Of a stretch of 64,000 bases of DNA, positions 54,619 through 62,741 are shown piece after piece; within the stretch, counting starts at the first letter, position 1, and every line of letters begins with the position of its first letter. The DNA is from an uncultured Oscillospiraceae bacterium (lineage in GTDB: Bacteria; Bacillota; Clostridia; Oscillospirales; Oscillospiraceae): positions 65,488-129,487 of the forward strand of contig CAKTPI010000004.1 in the NCBI GenBank assembly GCA_934591635.1. Reading direction: 5' to 3'. The position numbers and the translations under genes are program-made. The notes under the pieces were generated by a model. The model worked only from the letters and a program-made list of their open reading frames with translations, had not been told where the DNA came from and searched no databases.

Positions 54619-54662
54619 TTTGAAATTTCCTTCCTGCATCTTACACCAGAATTGTAGTATTC

Positions 54663-55814
54663 TTAAAAATCAGCTTCTGATTTGGTTCCTATCATAGGTC
54701 TAAGATAATTGCATTCATTCAAGTCATCAATTTCCCAATCTATATCGTGCGTTAACTTTGAGAGGGGGGCCTGATCTAGTTGATCTTCACGAATGGATTT
54801 CAGATATAACATATGACGGATCTCTTCGCGGGATTTAAAATAAGTGGGAAAACTGCTGCAAAGAGAATCCAAATATGCTTCGCTAATCAAAAAACGTTGT
54901 TCGAATAGTTTCCTAACATATTCATTGTGATTGTTGCGATATAAAGCAGGCAATCCAAACGCTTGAATAGAATTCCTGACTCTTTGTTTATACTGATCGT
55001 CTAGATATGTTCCCGGCGTTTGCTCTATGACAATTTGAAAAGAATCCTCGGATTTCAATTCTCCGGTAAGGTACCCCAGACCTGATAGCGGCTTGGTTCG
55101 AAAGCGATAAGCCACACCAAATTCCTCGAAGTAAGGGTAGAGCACAAAATCATCCCCAGTTCCCTTTTTATGGTTGCAGCTTCCGCAGCAAGGAATCAAG
55201 TTTAGCAGGGATAGGGCAAACCAAGGGTGGGTGGATTTTGAGATGTAATGGTCAACTTGATTTTGTCGGTAATAGGTTCCGTCCTTTTGTTGAACTGTTG
55301 TTGTAAAACTGCGGTTGCAATAGGGACAGATCTCAAAGCCTAAAAGCTGGATAAGCCTTGAAAACAATTCGTTTCCCCGAAGTTTATCATAATTAAACAG
55401 CTTTTCAAGCACAGGTTTCCAGGCCCTTTCCTGTGCCCGTATTCCGGAGGGGGGACTTGAAAGTGTAAAACCGAAGTGTTTCGTGCGTATGGTATCTTCA
55501 TCCACCGGTGTTGTTAACAGTTCTCGCAAATGTTCTCGGTTTACAGTTGACGTACCATCAACCAAGTACCGACATAAATCTGCACTGATTAGATGGAGGA
55601 TATCATAGGGGGAGCAGTCGAGTACAATATTGGGTTTGGACGGATAAACTCGTTTCGATGTTCGTTCTCCGTTCTCATAATAGAAATATCCATTATTATC
55701 CTTAGGGAGGTAATCCTTTGGCTCAAAAGGAACCGTCTGGTAGAGCAGATAATAGTAGAGCGCCCAGATATCCGCTGCCTGCTCGCTGCCCCACATAGGT
55801 TTTCGAAGGATCAT
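54663..55814 (-). CDS. HNH endonuclease, PtuB-like
   Basis: A 383-residue protein. The nuclease core is CPYCNRSF (about 161), QVDHYISKSTHPWFALSLLNLIPCCGSCNHKKG (about 189-220): a His-Asn-His metal finger with two CxxC zinc pairs. This is the pattern of Septu/retron-associated PtuB. The N-terminal 130 residues contain an ILHLISADLCRYLVDG segment, and the C-terminal 130 residues are helical. It overlaps the ATPase gene in an ATGA at 55811-55814, so the two products are made together. It is inferred to be the DNA-cutting effector controlled by the ATPase. Confidence 0.85.
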   Translation of the reverse strand: MILRKPMWGSEQAADIWALYYYLLYQTVPFEPKDYLPKDNNGYFYYENGERTSKRVYPSKPNIVLDCSPYDILHLISADLCRYLVDGTSTVNREHLRELLTTPVDEDTIRTKHFGFTLSSPPSGIRAQERAWKPVLEKLFNYDKLRGNELFSRLIQLLGFEICPYCNRSFTTTVQQKDGTYYRQNQVDHYISKSTHPWFALSLLNLIPCCGSCNHKKGTGDDFVLYPYFEEFGVAYRFRTKPLSGLGYLTGELKSEDSFQIVIEQTPGTYLDDQYKQRVRNSIQAFGLPALYRNNHNEYVRKLFEQRFLISEAYLDSLCSSFPTYFKSREEIRHMLYLKSIREDQLDQAPLSKLTHDIDWEIDDLNECNYLRPMIGTKSEADF

Positions 55815-58078
55815 TCCGAAGCCTCCTCTTTAACAATCAGGGCGCGGATTCTTTCCTCTAAAAGCGACTTTTCGCGCTCCAGCTGATGTACTCTTGCGAT
55901 CATATCACGGTTCCGCAAATACTCTGGAAGCGGGCGTTGCCCAGCCTCGCACAGAATACGGCGGCAGTTATCTATTTCCTCTTGCAGCTTTTCACGAATA
56001 ATTCCTTTGGCCAGATATTGAACAGTCTGTTTTTCGTGGGTTTCCAGGCAGATGAATTCCCTATCAAAATTCTCTGCTGTCCAGCCGTGAAAAGCTGATT
56101 GCTGATTTGCATATCTCTGAATTCTGGAAGTATCGTCCAATGCTTTTTGAATTTTTCTCCTTGCAAATTCACCAATTGTGCCATTCTGAAGATAAAATCC
56201 ATCTCTTAGAATGGTATAGAGATTTTCTCCGAAAGTTGCAAGCTGGACGGATTGATCCGCCCGATTCTCTCCATCATTTTGCTTCCGCAAATAAGTGATG
56301 CTGGCAGATGGGAAGTCTCCGAGGAGAAGCGGCGAGTGCGTAGAAAGAATAACTTGAAAGCTCTTGCACCCAGATCCAGAATCAGTATAATAGGGATTAG
56401 GGAATACTTTGGGGAGAAATTCTGTGATAATAGAGATGAAGAGGCGCTGCCATTCCGGATGATAGGTGAGATCCGCTTCATCAATAAACAGAATAACCGA
56501 ATCACAATCATGCATAGTTTTGTAATCGGTTGTTGTAAGCAGTTTTTCTTCTCGTCTGCAAGGCAGTTCATAATTGTTAGTAGCGATATTTTCTGGGGAT
56601 AGTCGGACGTTCTCTTTGTCATAAGAATTTCCCGCAAGAGCATATCTAAGCTTTGTGAACATATGAAGAAGATTTCCCTCGCCACTGCTAAGTCCCCAAT
56701 TATAAATGATAAAATAGTGCTGCTTGCTAACAGCTCGGCCAAAGTTGACAAATCGAATCATGAATTCTTCTAGGCAAGGGTCGATGGTGTCACCCAACTG
56801 TATGTTCGCAGTAATCGAGGAATGTTCGCCTAAATCTGCAACCTCAATTTCAAAAAATGTTTCAATCACTTGGATGTTATTCCATAGGAAAAAAACAAAT
56901 TTTTTACATAAAATATAATGTTCTTTTTCTGGGATAAACTCCCTGGTTTTCTCAAACTGATTGATTATTTCCTTGAATAAAATATTGCACCTTTGTCTCC
57001 TGTCCCAGGAAAAAGTTTTGCAAAAGTCATGGATAAAGCTCATTTTCGAACAAGAGCAATACTCCAGAAGGCAATTTAGCGACAAAGAAGCGGCTAAGCG
57101 TTGCGAATTAGAATCAAATATGCGATTATTATAAAATGTAAAGATATATTCCTTTTGCCCCGTGGTATGTGCGTCTTGGTCAATATCAGCAATATGAAAG
57201 GGATCTAAAACAGTAAGTCTAATTTGTTTAGGAAAAGGAATTGGCAAATGGTGTTTACTCCGAAGCTCAAGTAAGATTTGTCGTTGATTTCTATCAAATA
57301 CATACCTGGCTTCCTGATAGCTTTTGAAATTAAAATATGTGTCCAGATGATTTGCCAAGGTATCATCTTTTGCGTGGCTGATTTTGACTGCTTCAGACAT
57401 GTCGGCAGTCAAAGAACAATCATACAAAGGGCAGAAGTACTGTGTATTAATGTAATAACCGCCGGTAGTACGTGTCTCAAAGTAATTCCAGTAGTCATAC
57501 TGGATTTTATCAGAGAGACTAATTGCATTGGAAAAATAAATCATCTTAGTTTTGCGCAAAACTCCATATTCCTTGCGAGGCTTTTGTGGATCCAATCCAC
57601 AGTTAAAAAAACGTTGCTTCGCTCTATTCAAAGGAAGAAGCGCAAGATCGCATTCTGGATTTGCAGAAATAATATTCATACGCGAATACACAAGACTCCG
57701 ACTTCCGTCCTCATCCTCTACGAAAAAGGCGAACGGATATGGCGGCTCCTCTAGATTTTCAAATGCAATTCGTTCATGGAAAGAGCACATCATACAGCGA
57801 ATCATCTCATGTATCAGCATACTTTTTCCGGCACCATTGTTACCAACAAGAGCCGAAATATTGTAGATTCGGTTGTCGCCCCAAAAACCCGGGACAATTT
57901 TTTCGCCGCTGCATCGTTCGTTTTGAACAAAGAGATAAACTCGATTGTCTGCATTAGAAGATTCCAAATGATATTGAAACTCCCTCCCAAAATTAAGCTC
58001 ACAGGTCGTGTATCCTCGGTATCCCTCCGGGACAGCACCATCCTGTGTAAAATCAAAATAGAAGTAAAGAAGTTTCAT
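55811..58078 (-). CDS. AAA/SMC-type ATPase of a Septu-like defence cassette
   Basis: A 755-residue ATPase. Walker A GNNGAGKS is at about 79-86, the ABC-type signature LSSGEGN at about 463-469, Walker B VILFIDEAD at about 525-533, with TYHPEW following, and a His switch in STHSPLLLGDFP at about 578-589. The C-terminal 60 residues are a coiled coil. This is the OLD/AAA_21-like ATPase class used by Septu PtuA and related systems. It is larger than typical PtuA. AAAGGGG precedes the ATG. It heads the ATPase-HNH-SIR2 run. Its composition is AT-rich compared with the conjugation genes. Confidence 0.85.
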   Translation of the reverse strand: MKLLYFYFDFTQDGAVPEGYRGYTTCELNFGREFQYHLESSNADNRVYLFVQNERCSGEKIVPGFWGDNRIYNISALVGNNGAGKSMLIHEMIRCMMCSFHERIAFENLEEPPYPFAFFVEDEDGSRSLVYSRMNIISANPECDLALLPLNRAKQRFFNCGLDPQKPRKEYGVLRKTKMIYFSNAISLSDKIQYDYWNYFETRTTGGYYINTQYFCPLYDCSLTADMSEAVKISHAKDDTLANHLDTYFNFKSYQEARYVFDRNQRQILLELRSKHHLPIPFPKQIRLTVLDPFHIADIDQDAHTTGQKEYIFTFYNNRIFDSNSQRLAASLSLNCLLEYCSCSKMSFIHDFCKTFSWDRRQRCNILFKEIINQFEKTREFIPEKEHYILCKKFVFFLWNNIQVIETFFEIEVADLGEHSSITANIQLGDTIDPCLEEFMIRFVNFGRAVSKQHYFIIYNWGLSSGEGNLLHMFTKLRYALAGNSYDKENVRLSPENIATNNYELPCRREEKLLTTTDYKTMHDCDSVILFIDEADLTYHPEWQRLFISIITEFLPKVFPNPYYTDSGSGCKSFQVILSTHSPLLLGDFPSASITYLRKQNDGENRADQSVQLATFGENLYTILRDGFYLQNGTIGEFARRKIQKALDDTSRIQRYANQQSAFHGWTAENFDREFICLETHEKQTVQYLAKGIIREKLQEEIDNCRRILCEAGQRPLPEYLRNRDMIARVHQLEREKSLLEERIRALIVKEEASE

Positions 58079-58365
58079 AAGAGTATCCCCTTTCTGTGTA
58101 TTGGGTACAAATTTTGCGATTTGGATTCTCCTGTTAGCACTTTATAATTATATTATCACAGATTGCCTCAGAAGTAAAAATTCTTATTAGCTGTTTATTG
58201 TTTCTGAACTTCCCTGTCAGGCAATACATTGAGGCTTTCACCAAGGGGAAAAGTTGTATAATATACAAAATAAACACAGTTTCCTCTTGTAATTTATCGA
58301 GATTATACAAAGGCCTGTGGCGAACGATTTGAGCGGCAGATAATCAAGAAATACATATAGCAAGT

Positions 58366-58794
58366 CTAGCGTGACAATTGAAGCACGATGATTCCCAAAT
58401 GTATTATCCACCCGAGCCCACCTATTAAAAGTCCGAGAAGCGATACACTCCCTATCACTCCAGCCACAACTGCGGCGACCAGGAAGCAAACTAGTTCCGC
58501 AAAAAATGTACGCAAAGGAAATATCTGCCGCAGCTGCCCTTCTTCTAGCCCGCTGAGTACAAGGGCTTGTCTCTCCGACATTGCCTCTTGCAGTTCTCTC
58601 CTGTGCTGTCCTGCCATCTGAGCAGCAGCGCAAATTAGAAGCACCAGTGCAGATAGGAAGGTTTGGTATATCTGCTGCTTTGTCAGCTTCCAGCGTTCAG
58701 GTAGTGCTTCATCGTAAGAAACGGATACCCCAAGCTTTTTTAGTGCCTTGGCACCATTCCCTAAGTTCTCTGTTCTTCCCAACTGAAGCAGCAA
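58366..58794 (-). CDS. Small membrane protein of unknown function
   Basis: About 142 residues from a TTG at 58794, with three hydrophobic segments (YQTFLSALVLLICAAAQMA; FFAELVCFLVAAVVAGVIGSVSLLGLLIGGLGWIIHL). No ribosome binding site precedes the TTG, and the N-terminus reads like the middle of a protein, so it may be a 5'-truncated remnant. The family is not recognised. It lies between the defence cassette and an IS66 remnant. The 287 bp between it and the ATPase start show only AT-rich promoter-like DNA. Confidence 0.45.
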   Translation of the reverse strand: MLLQLGRTENLGNGAKALKKLGVSVSYDEALPERWKLTKQQIYQTFLSALVLLICAAAQMAGQHRRELQEAMSERQALVLSGLEEGQLRQIFPLRTFFAELVCFLVAAVVAGVIGSVSLLGLLIGGLGWIIHLGIIVLQLSR

Positions 58795-58871
58795 ATAGAT
58801 ATTTTACTCGTAAGCGCTCAACAACCACCCGCCTAGCATTTCCCTAACACCCATGAGATAATATCCCAAAC

Positions 58872-58900
58872 CTCGAAAAACTCACGGTGAGTTTTTCGAG
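58872..58900. repeat. Palindrome upstream of the second IS66 remnant
   Basis: CTCGAAAAACTCAC and GTGAGTTTTTCGAG are perfect 14-bp arms with one base between them, 24 bp upstream of tnpA. Confidence 0.6.
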
Positions 58901-58923
58901 AAACGAAACAGGGATGGTGTCAA

Positions 58924-59244
58924 ATGGGAGAAGTATTAGCGGTGCGGGATGCGTATCGGGCGCAGGAATGGGCAATGCTCATACGGGAATGCGGTGCCAG
59001 CGGATTGACGAAGCGGGAATTCTGCCAACAGCGTGGGATTTCTGAGAAAAGTTTTTTCTATTGGCTAAAGAAGCTGCGAACGCAGATGGTTGGGGCTGTC
59101 GCGCCACAACTGGCGCAGCTGGAATCACTGCCGGCAAAAGACGGTATTCTTGAGATTCACTACCGGGGAGCAGAGATGAAGCTGCCGTCCGGCGTAGATA
59201 TGGATGCCGTTGCTGCGCTTTTGCGCTCCATTCAGTCACTATGA
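58924..59244 (+). CDS. IS66 TnpA accessory protein
   Basis: A 106-residue protein with the IS66 Orf1 pattern: EWAMLIRECGASGLTKREFCQQRGISEKSFFYWLKKLR, then a linker and IHYRGAEMKLPSGVDMDAVAALLRSI. The frame is intact. It overlaps the tnpB remnant by 4 bp. It differs from the copy at 52963-53295, so the island took two different IS66 elements. Confidence 0.85.
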   Translation: MGEVLAVRDAYRAQEWAMLIRECGASGLTKREFCQQRGISEKSFFYWLKKLRTQMVGAVAPQLAQLESLPAKDGILEIHYRGAEMKLPSGVDMDAVAALLRSIQSL

Positions 59245-59430
59245 TTGACCTGACCAAAGTCCGCAATTATTACATTGCCTGTGGCTACACAGACCTCCGT
59301 CTTGGAATTGACGGACTGGCCGCTGTGGTGACGCAGCAGTACGGAAGCAATTTGGACGAAGAAAGTCTGTTTCTATTTTGCGGCCGGCGGACGGACCGTA
59401 TTAAGGCCCTGTACTGGTGCGGCGATGGAT
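59241..59430 (+). pseudogene. IS66 TnpB accessory protein, truncated at the integrase junction
   Basis: It begins MIDLTKVRNYYIACGYTDLRLGIDGLAAV and runs through LFLFCGRRTDRIKALYWCGDG. At that point (about 59424-59430) the family sequence stops and integrase sequence begins in another frame. Translation would run on to a stop at 59472. The rest of the IS, including its transposase and right end, is gone. Confidence 0.85.
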
Positions 59431-60048
59431 GCAGAGGATGTTGGGAAATTTCTGGCCGCCATCAAGGGCAGTAAATATGAGTACCCCTTGTTTGTGGCCG
59501 TCTTCACCGGCCTGCGTCAAGGGGAACTATTGGGGCTAACCTGGGACTGCGTAGATTTTGAACACGGTTTGCTTCTCATCAATAAACAGCACAACCGGGT
59601 CAAAGGCGATACAGCGTTCCGCTTCGCCAGTCTGAAAAATGACAAGGCCCGTGTCCTGACTGTAGCAGATGAGGTTATGGAGGTTCTAAAGCTGCAAAAG
59701 AAGTGCCAGGAAGCATGGGCCGCCACTTTGGGTGATGGATGGGCAAACCCCGATCATCTTGTGTTTACTACAGAGTTTGGGCGTTATATCAACAATAAAA
59801 TTCTCTATCAAAACTTCAAGAGAATTATGAAAAAGTTGGGTAAGCCCGACTTGCGTTTCCACGACCTGCGCCACACCTATGCTGTCAATAGTCTCCGTGC
59901 TGGGGACGATATTAAAACGGTACAAGAGAACTTGGGCCACGCTACAGCTTCTTTTACACTGTCCACCTATGCCCACGCTACACCAGGCATGAAGAAGGAA
60001 AGTGCCAAGCGGATGACGGAATTTATCCGTTCCGTACAAGGCATGTAG
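59425..60048 (+). pseudogene. Tyrosine recombinase (integrase), catalytic part only
   Basis: 207 residues remain. The catalytic residues are present: Arg in FTGLRQGELLGL, His-x-x-Arg in HDLRHTYA, His in LGHATASFTLSTY, and the nucleophile Tyr in STYAHATPG. The arm-binding and core-binding domains (about 170-200 residues) are missing; their place is taken by the IS66 remnant. The original integrase probably inserted the island at the tRNA end seen at 35691. An isolated catalytic domain is not expected to recognise its sites. The gene points toward the right end of the island, 30 bp before the 24-bp repeat. Confidence 0.88.
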
Positions 60049-60077
60049 CTGTCGGCTGCTGACCGCAAAATTTTCGC

Positions 60078-60101
60078 ATTACGGTCACGGTTACGGTCAA
60101 A
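60078..60101 (+). repeat. 24-bp direct repeat, right copy
   Basis: Identical to 35827-35850 in the same orientation; it follows the integrase stop by 29 bp. Confidence 0.75.
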
Positions 60102-60143
60102 GTAAATTCCGCAGAAAAAGCTTCAACTTTTGGGACATGAAAT

Positions 60144-61664
60144 TCATCCATTTCCCCAGAAAGCAAAAGAAACTCCGCACCAAAATTGGTGCGGAGTTGG
60201 TGGGGGACAGTCGTTTACATCCGAACAAAACACATATTCAATTTCGTCCAGGGTCACGGTTTCCGTATGATTCCGGAAATTGTAGGTGAAAATAATTCTA
60301 TCCTCATACACATACACGGAGTTCAAAAATGTATCAATCATTTCACGCTGGTAGGCCTTGTCGTTGATATTGCCGTATTTGAAACGGCTGATCCATTTTA
60401 CAATTTCCTCCTTGGTAAACACCGGCTGCACCATCTGGGCACGGATCAGGCTGATATTCAGTTCCTCTTTTTGCCGTTCCAGTTCTTCCATTCGCTCTTT
60501 GGTAGTGGGCGTAAAAATGCCCGCTTCAATTGCTTTCAGCAGATTTTTCAGGCTGTTGTCACATACACGAAGCTGTTCCTTGATAGAAGGAATCATCGGA
60601 TTTTCCTGTCCCTGTATGGCAATGATGGCATCTGCTACCCGGTCAATGACCTCATCGGTGAGAACTTTGGTTACAGTCTCCACGACGACTGCCCGCTCCA
60701 GCCAATCCCGCTTAATCGCTTTCCGCTTGCAGGTATGTCCATGCTTGGCGTTGATGCACTTATAGTAGTAATAGACTGTGCCGTTTCTGCTTTTTCCACA
60801 CTCACCAACCATATGGCCACCGCAGGTGCCGCAAAACACCTTTCCGGACAGCAGGTATTCTTCCTTTGCCTTGGCTCTTCCCGGGGATTTCTTGTTTGCT
60901 TCCATCCGTCTTTGCACCCTTTCAAATACATCTTTTTCAACCAATGCCGGAACGCCGCCCGGGATGATCATGTCACCATAGCAGTAATCCCCGATATATT
61001 TCCTGTTTTTCAGAAGAAGCGTCATGGCACTTGCCTGGAATGGCCTGTTAAAATTGTTGCGCAAGCCTCTTGCGTTCAAGTCTTTCATAATGCTCTTAAT
61101 CAGCTCGCCCTTGTCGTAGCGGGAGAAAATCTCCCGCACGATAGGGGCAGTTTTTGGATTCACGACCAGTGCGCCGGTTCCTTTATTCACGGAATACCCA
61201 TAAGCCAATGTACCGCCGTTATTCCGGCATTTCATTGCGTTTTCCCGCTGACCACGGCGCACTTTGACAGCTAACTCTGCGGAATAATACTCCGCCATAC
61301 CCTCCAGCATGGATTCCAGGATAATTCCCTCCGGGCCGTCGGAAATGGCCTCCTTGGCAGATACGACCCGCACACCGTTCTTTTTTAGAATATGCTTGTA
61401 GTGGGCACTGTCATATCGGTCACGGGAGAATCTATCCAGCTTCCAGACGAGGACCACGTCAAACAGCCTCTTTTCGCTGTCGTGGATCATCCTCTGAAAA
61501 TCCGGGCGGTCCGCCGTTCTGGCAGACAATGCCCGGTCAATGTAATTTCCCACAATGGTCAGATTGTTTCGCTCCGCATATTCCCGGCAATCCCGAAGCT
61601 GTCCCTCAATGGATTCCTCTCGCTGGTTATCCGAAGAATAGCGAACGTAAATGACTGCGTTCAT
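60144..61664 (-). CDS. Large serine recombinase
   Basis: A 506-residue site-specific recombinase. The N-terminal resolvase domain starts MNAVIYVRYSSDNQREESI with the nucleophile Ser at 10 or 11, then VVLVWKLDRFSRDRYD. The recombinase domain and a zinc ribbon (CGTCGGHM with later Cys) follow, then a coiled coil (residues about 370-420). It would excise and integrate the second element. The final 20 residues read through an inverted repeat at 60171-60198, a common situation when the recombinase gene runs to the element end. AAAGGAGG precedes the ATG. It overlaps the small upstream gene by 4 bp. Confidence 0.94.
   Translation of the reverse strand: MNAVIYVRYSSDNQREESIEGQLRDCREYAERNNLTIVGNYIDRALSARTADRPDFQRMIHDSEKRLFDVVLVWKLDRFSRDRYDSAHYKHILKKNGVRVVSAKEAISDGPEGIILESMLEGMAEYYSAELAVKVRRGQRENAMKCRNNGGTLAYGYSVNKGTGALVVNPKTAPIVREIFSRYDKGELIKSIMKDLNARGLRNNFNRPFQASAMTLLLKNRKYIGDYCYGDMIIPGGVPALVEKDVFERVQRRMEANKKSPGRAKAKEEYLLSGKVFCGTCGGHMVGECGKSRNGTVYYYYKCINAKHGHTCKRKAIKRDWLERAVVVETVTKVLTDEVIDRVADAIIAIQGQENPMIPSIKEQLRVCDNSLKNLLKAIEAGIFTPTTKERMEELERQKEELNISLIRAQMVQPVFTKEEIVKWISRFKYGNINDKAYQREMIDTFLNSVYVYEDRIIFTYNFRNHTETVTLDEIEYVFCSDVNDCPPPTPHQFWCGVSFAFWGNG
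60171..60198. terminator. 28-bp palindrome at the recombinase end
   Basis: AACTCCGCACCA and TGGTGCGGAGTT are perfect arms with an AAAT loop. It lies inside the last codons of the recombinase gene and next to the 11-bp tRNA-like sequence, so it may mark the junction or terminate transcription from either side. Confidence 0.55.
60197..60207. repeat. 11-bp match to the tRNA-like end at 35690-35700
   Basis: TTGGTGGGGGA is shared with the left junction. In both places it adjoins a strong hairpin. It may be the core left at the right end of the island. At 11 bp, chance or recombinase coding constraint cannot be excluded. Confidence 0.4.
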
Positions 61665-61867
61665 GCTGATACCTCCTTTCCGTGCATCATATCGCCTTTC
61701 TGATCTTGCTGCAAATGTACGGCGGGCTTTTCGGAAAGAGACATCTGCATCAGGGGGTGGAAGAACCGGGCAAGCCTTTCAATTGCAAAGTCGGGGATAT
61801 GTGTGGAATCGTCCTGGGTTACGGTTTTCACATCCGGGGTAGGGGTATTCAATACTTCTGCTTCCAT
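61661..61867 (-). CDS. Small protein preceding the serine recombinase
   Basis: A 68-residue protein beginning MEAEVLNTPTPDVKTVTQDD and ending with FFHPLMQMSLSEKPAVHLQQDQ. GGGGG precedes the ATG at 61867, and the stop overlaps the recombinase ATG in an ATGA. It is placed like the small, poorly known proteins before the recombinase in related elements. It may regulate the recombinase or only couple its translation. Confidence 0.6.
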   Translation of the reverse strand: MEAEVLNTPTPDVKTVTQDDSTHIPDFAIERLARFFHPLMQMSLSEKPAVHLQQDQKGDMMHGKEVSA

Positions 61868-61877
61868 CAGTAGCCCC

Positions 61878-62741
61878 CTATCGTTCCTGTTCGGTTCGTC
61901 GGCGGTAGTCCTTCTCACAGAGCTTTATAACCGCCTCCTCAATTTGGATAGGCGTATAGCTATTGGGGAAGAATTTGCGGATACGTTCCATGGGGATTTT
62001 CAATCGATCTTTCTGATTTGCCTTTTCCTCGCCCATAATGGAACGCAGTTTTGGCACGGTCAGAGTCTTTGCCTGGTATTCCTTTTTCAGGCGAATAGCC
62101 TGAGAAAGGGATGGAGTGCAGTCGTTGCGGCGCATTTCTTCCAGGAGGCAGGTCTGGGCTTTTTCTGATAGATAACTCAGTTCCACTGCGGGCGTGAGGG
62201 CGATTTTGCCGTCATCGACAAGCTGAAGTAGCTCCGGAATCAGGTAGGTCAGACGGATGTAGCGTTGCACTTGCTTGCGACTTTCTCCGCTTTCTTCCGC
62301 AATCATTTCATCCGAGCGCAACTTCGGGCCAACTTGGCCCGAAGTTAAATCCGTGCGTTCCCCCCTGTGGTTCAGAGCATCTGCTTTCAGTTTATAGGCA
62401 AACGCCTTTTCACTGGACAGAATATGCTCCCGGTGCAAATTGCTGTCCACAAGCATAATGGCTGCCTCCTCCCGGCTGATTTCGTAGACAAGGGCAGGAA
62501 CTGCGGAAAGCCCTGCTCTTTGTGCTGCGTGTAATCTGCGGTGACCGCTGATTACTTCGTATTCCGCTGTCCCCTCTAATGGGCGAACAATTAACGGAGA
62601 GAGAATTCCCTCATTGTGAATGCTCTCGATCAACGTTTCCATTTCCCCGTTGTCCAAGACCTTGTAAGGATGGCCCTCAAAGGGGTGCAATTTCTCCATT
62701 GAGATTGCAATAGGTTTACATAATTTATTATCTATTCTCAT
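61878..62741 (-). CDS. ParB/RepB/Spo0J-like protein of the second element
   Basis: A 287-residue protein with the ParB N domain (EKLHPFEGHPYKVLDNGEMETLIESIHNEGILSPLIVRP and SGHRRLHAAQRAGL) and a central helix-turn-helix (SGESRKQVQRYIRLTYL). It is related to the ParB at 37314-38255 but clearly distinct. No ParA partner is in view. It overlaps the relaxase stop in an ATGA. Confidence 0.9.
   Translation of the reverse strand: MRIDNKLCKPIAISMEKLHPFEGHPYKVLDNGEMETLIESIHNEGILSPLIVRPLEGTAEYEVISGHRRLHAAQRAGLSAVPALVYEISREEAAIMLVDSNLHREHILSSEKAFAYKLKADALNHRGERTDLTSGQVGPKLRSDEMIAEESGESRKQVQRYIRLTYLIPELLQLVDDGKIALTPAVELSYLSEKAQTCLLEEMRRNDCTPSLSQAIRLKKEYQAKTLTVPKLRSIMGEEKANQKDRLKIPMERIRKFFPNSYTPIQIEEAVIKLCEKDYRRRTEQER

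Larger units (their letters stand above)
35691..60207 (+). mobile_element. Degraded Tn1549-like integrative conjugative element with defence cargo
   Basis: Boundaries are inferred from the tRNA-end fragment at 35691-35713, the matching 11 bp at 60197-60207, and identical 24-bp repeats about 100 bp inside each end. The content is a Tn1549-type conjugation backbone (ParA, ParB, VirD4 remnant, Maff2, VirB6-like, PrgI, VirB4, lysozyme/CHAP), then AT-rich defence-like cargo with two IS66 remnants, and a truncated tyrosine integrase at the right end. Loss of VirD4, the VirB4 lesions and the truncated integrase imply it is immobile. An alternative is that this and the serine-recombinase element to the right form one composite. 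Confidence 0.65.

Noticed and set aside
60186..61274. 362-codon open frame on the plus strand
   Set aside because: Antisense to the serine recombinase; no family pattern.
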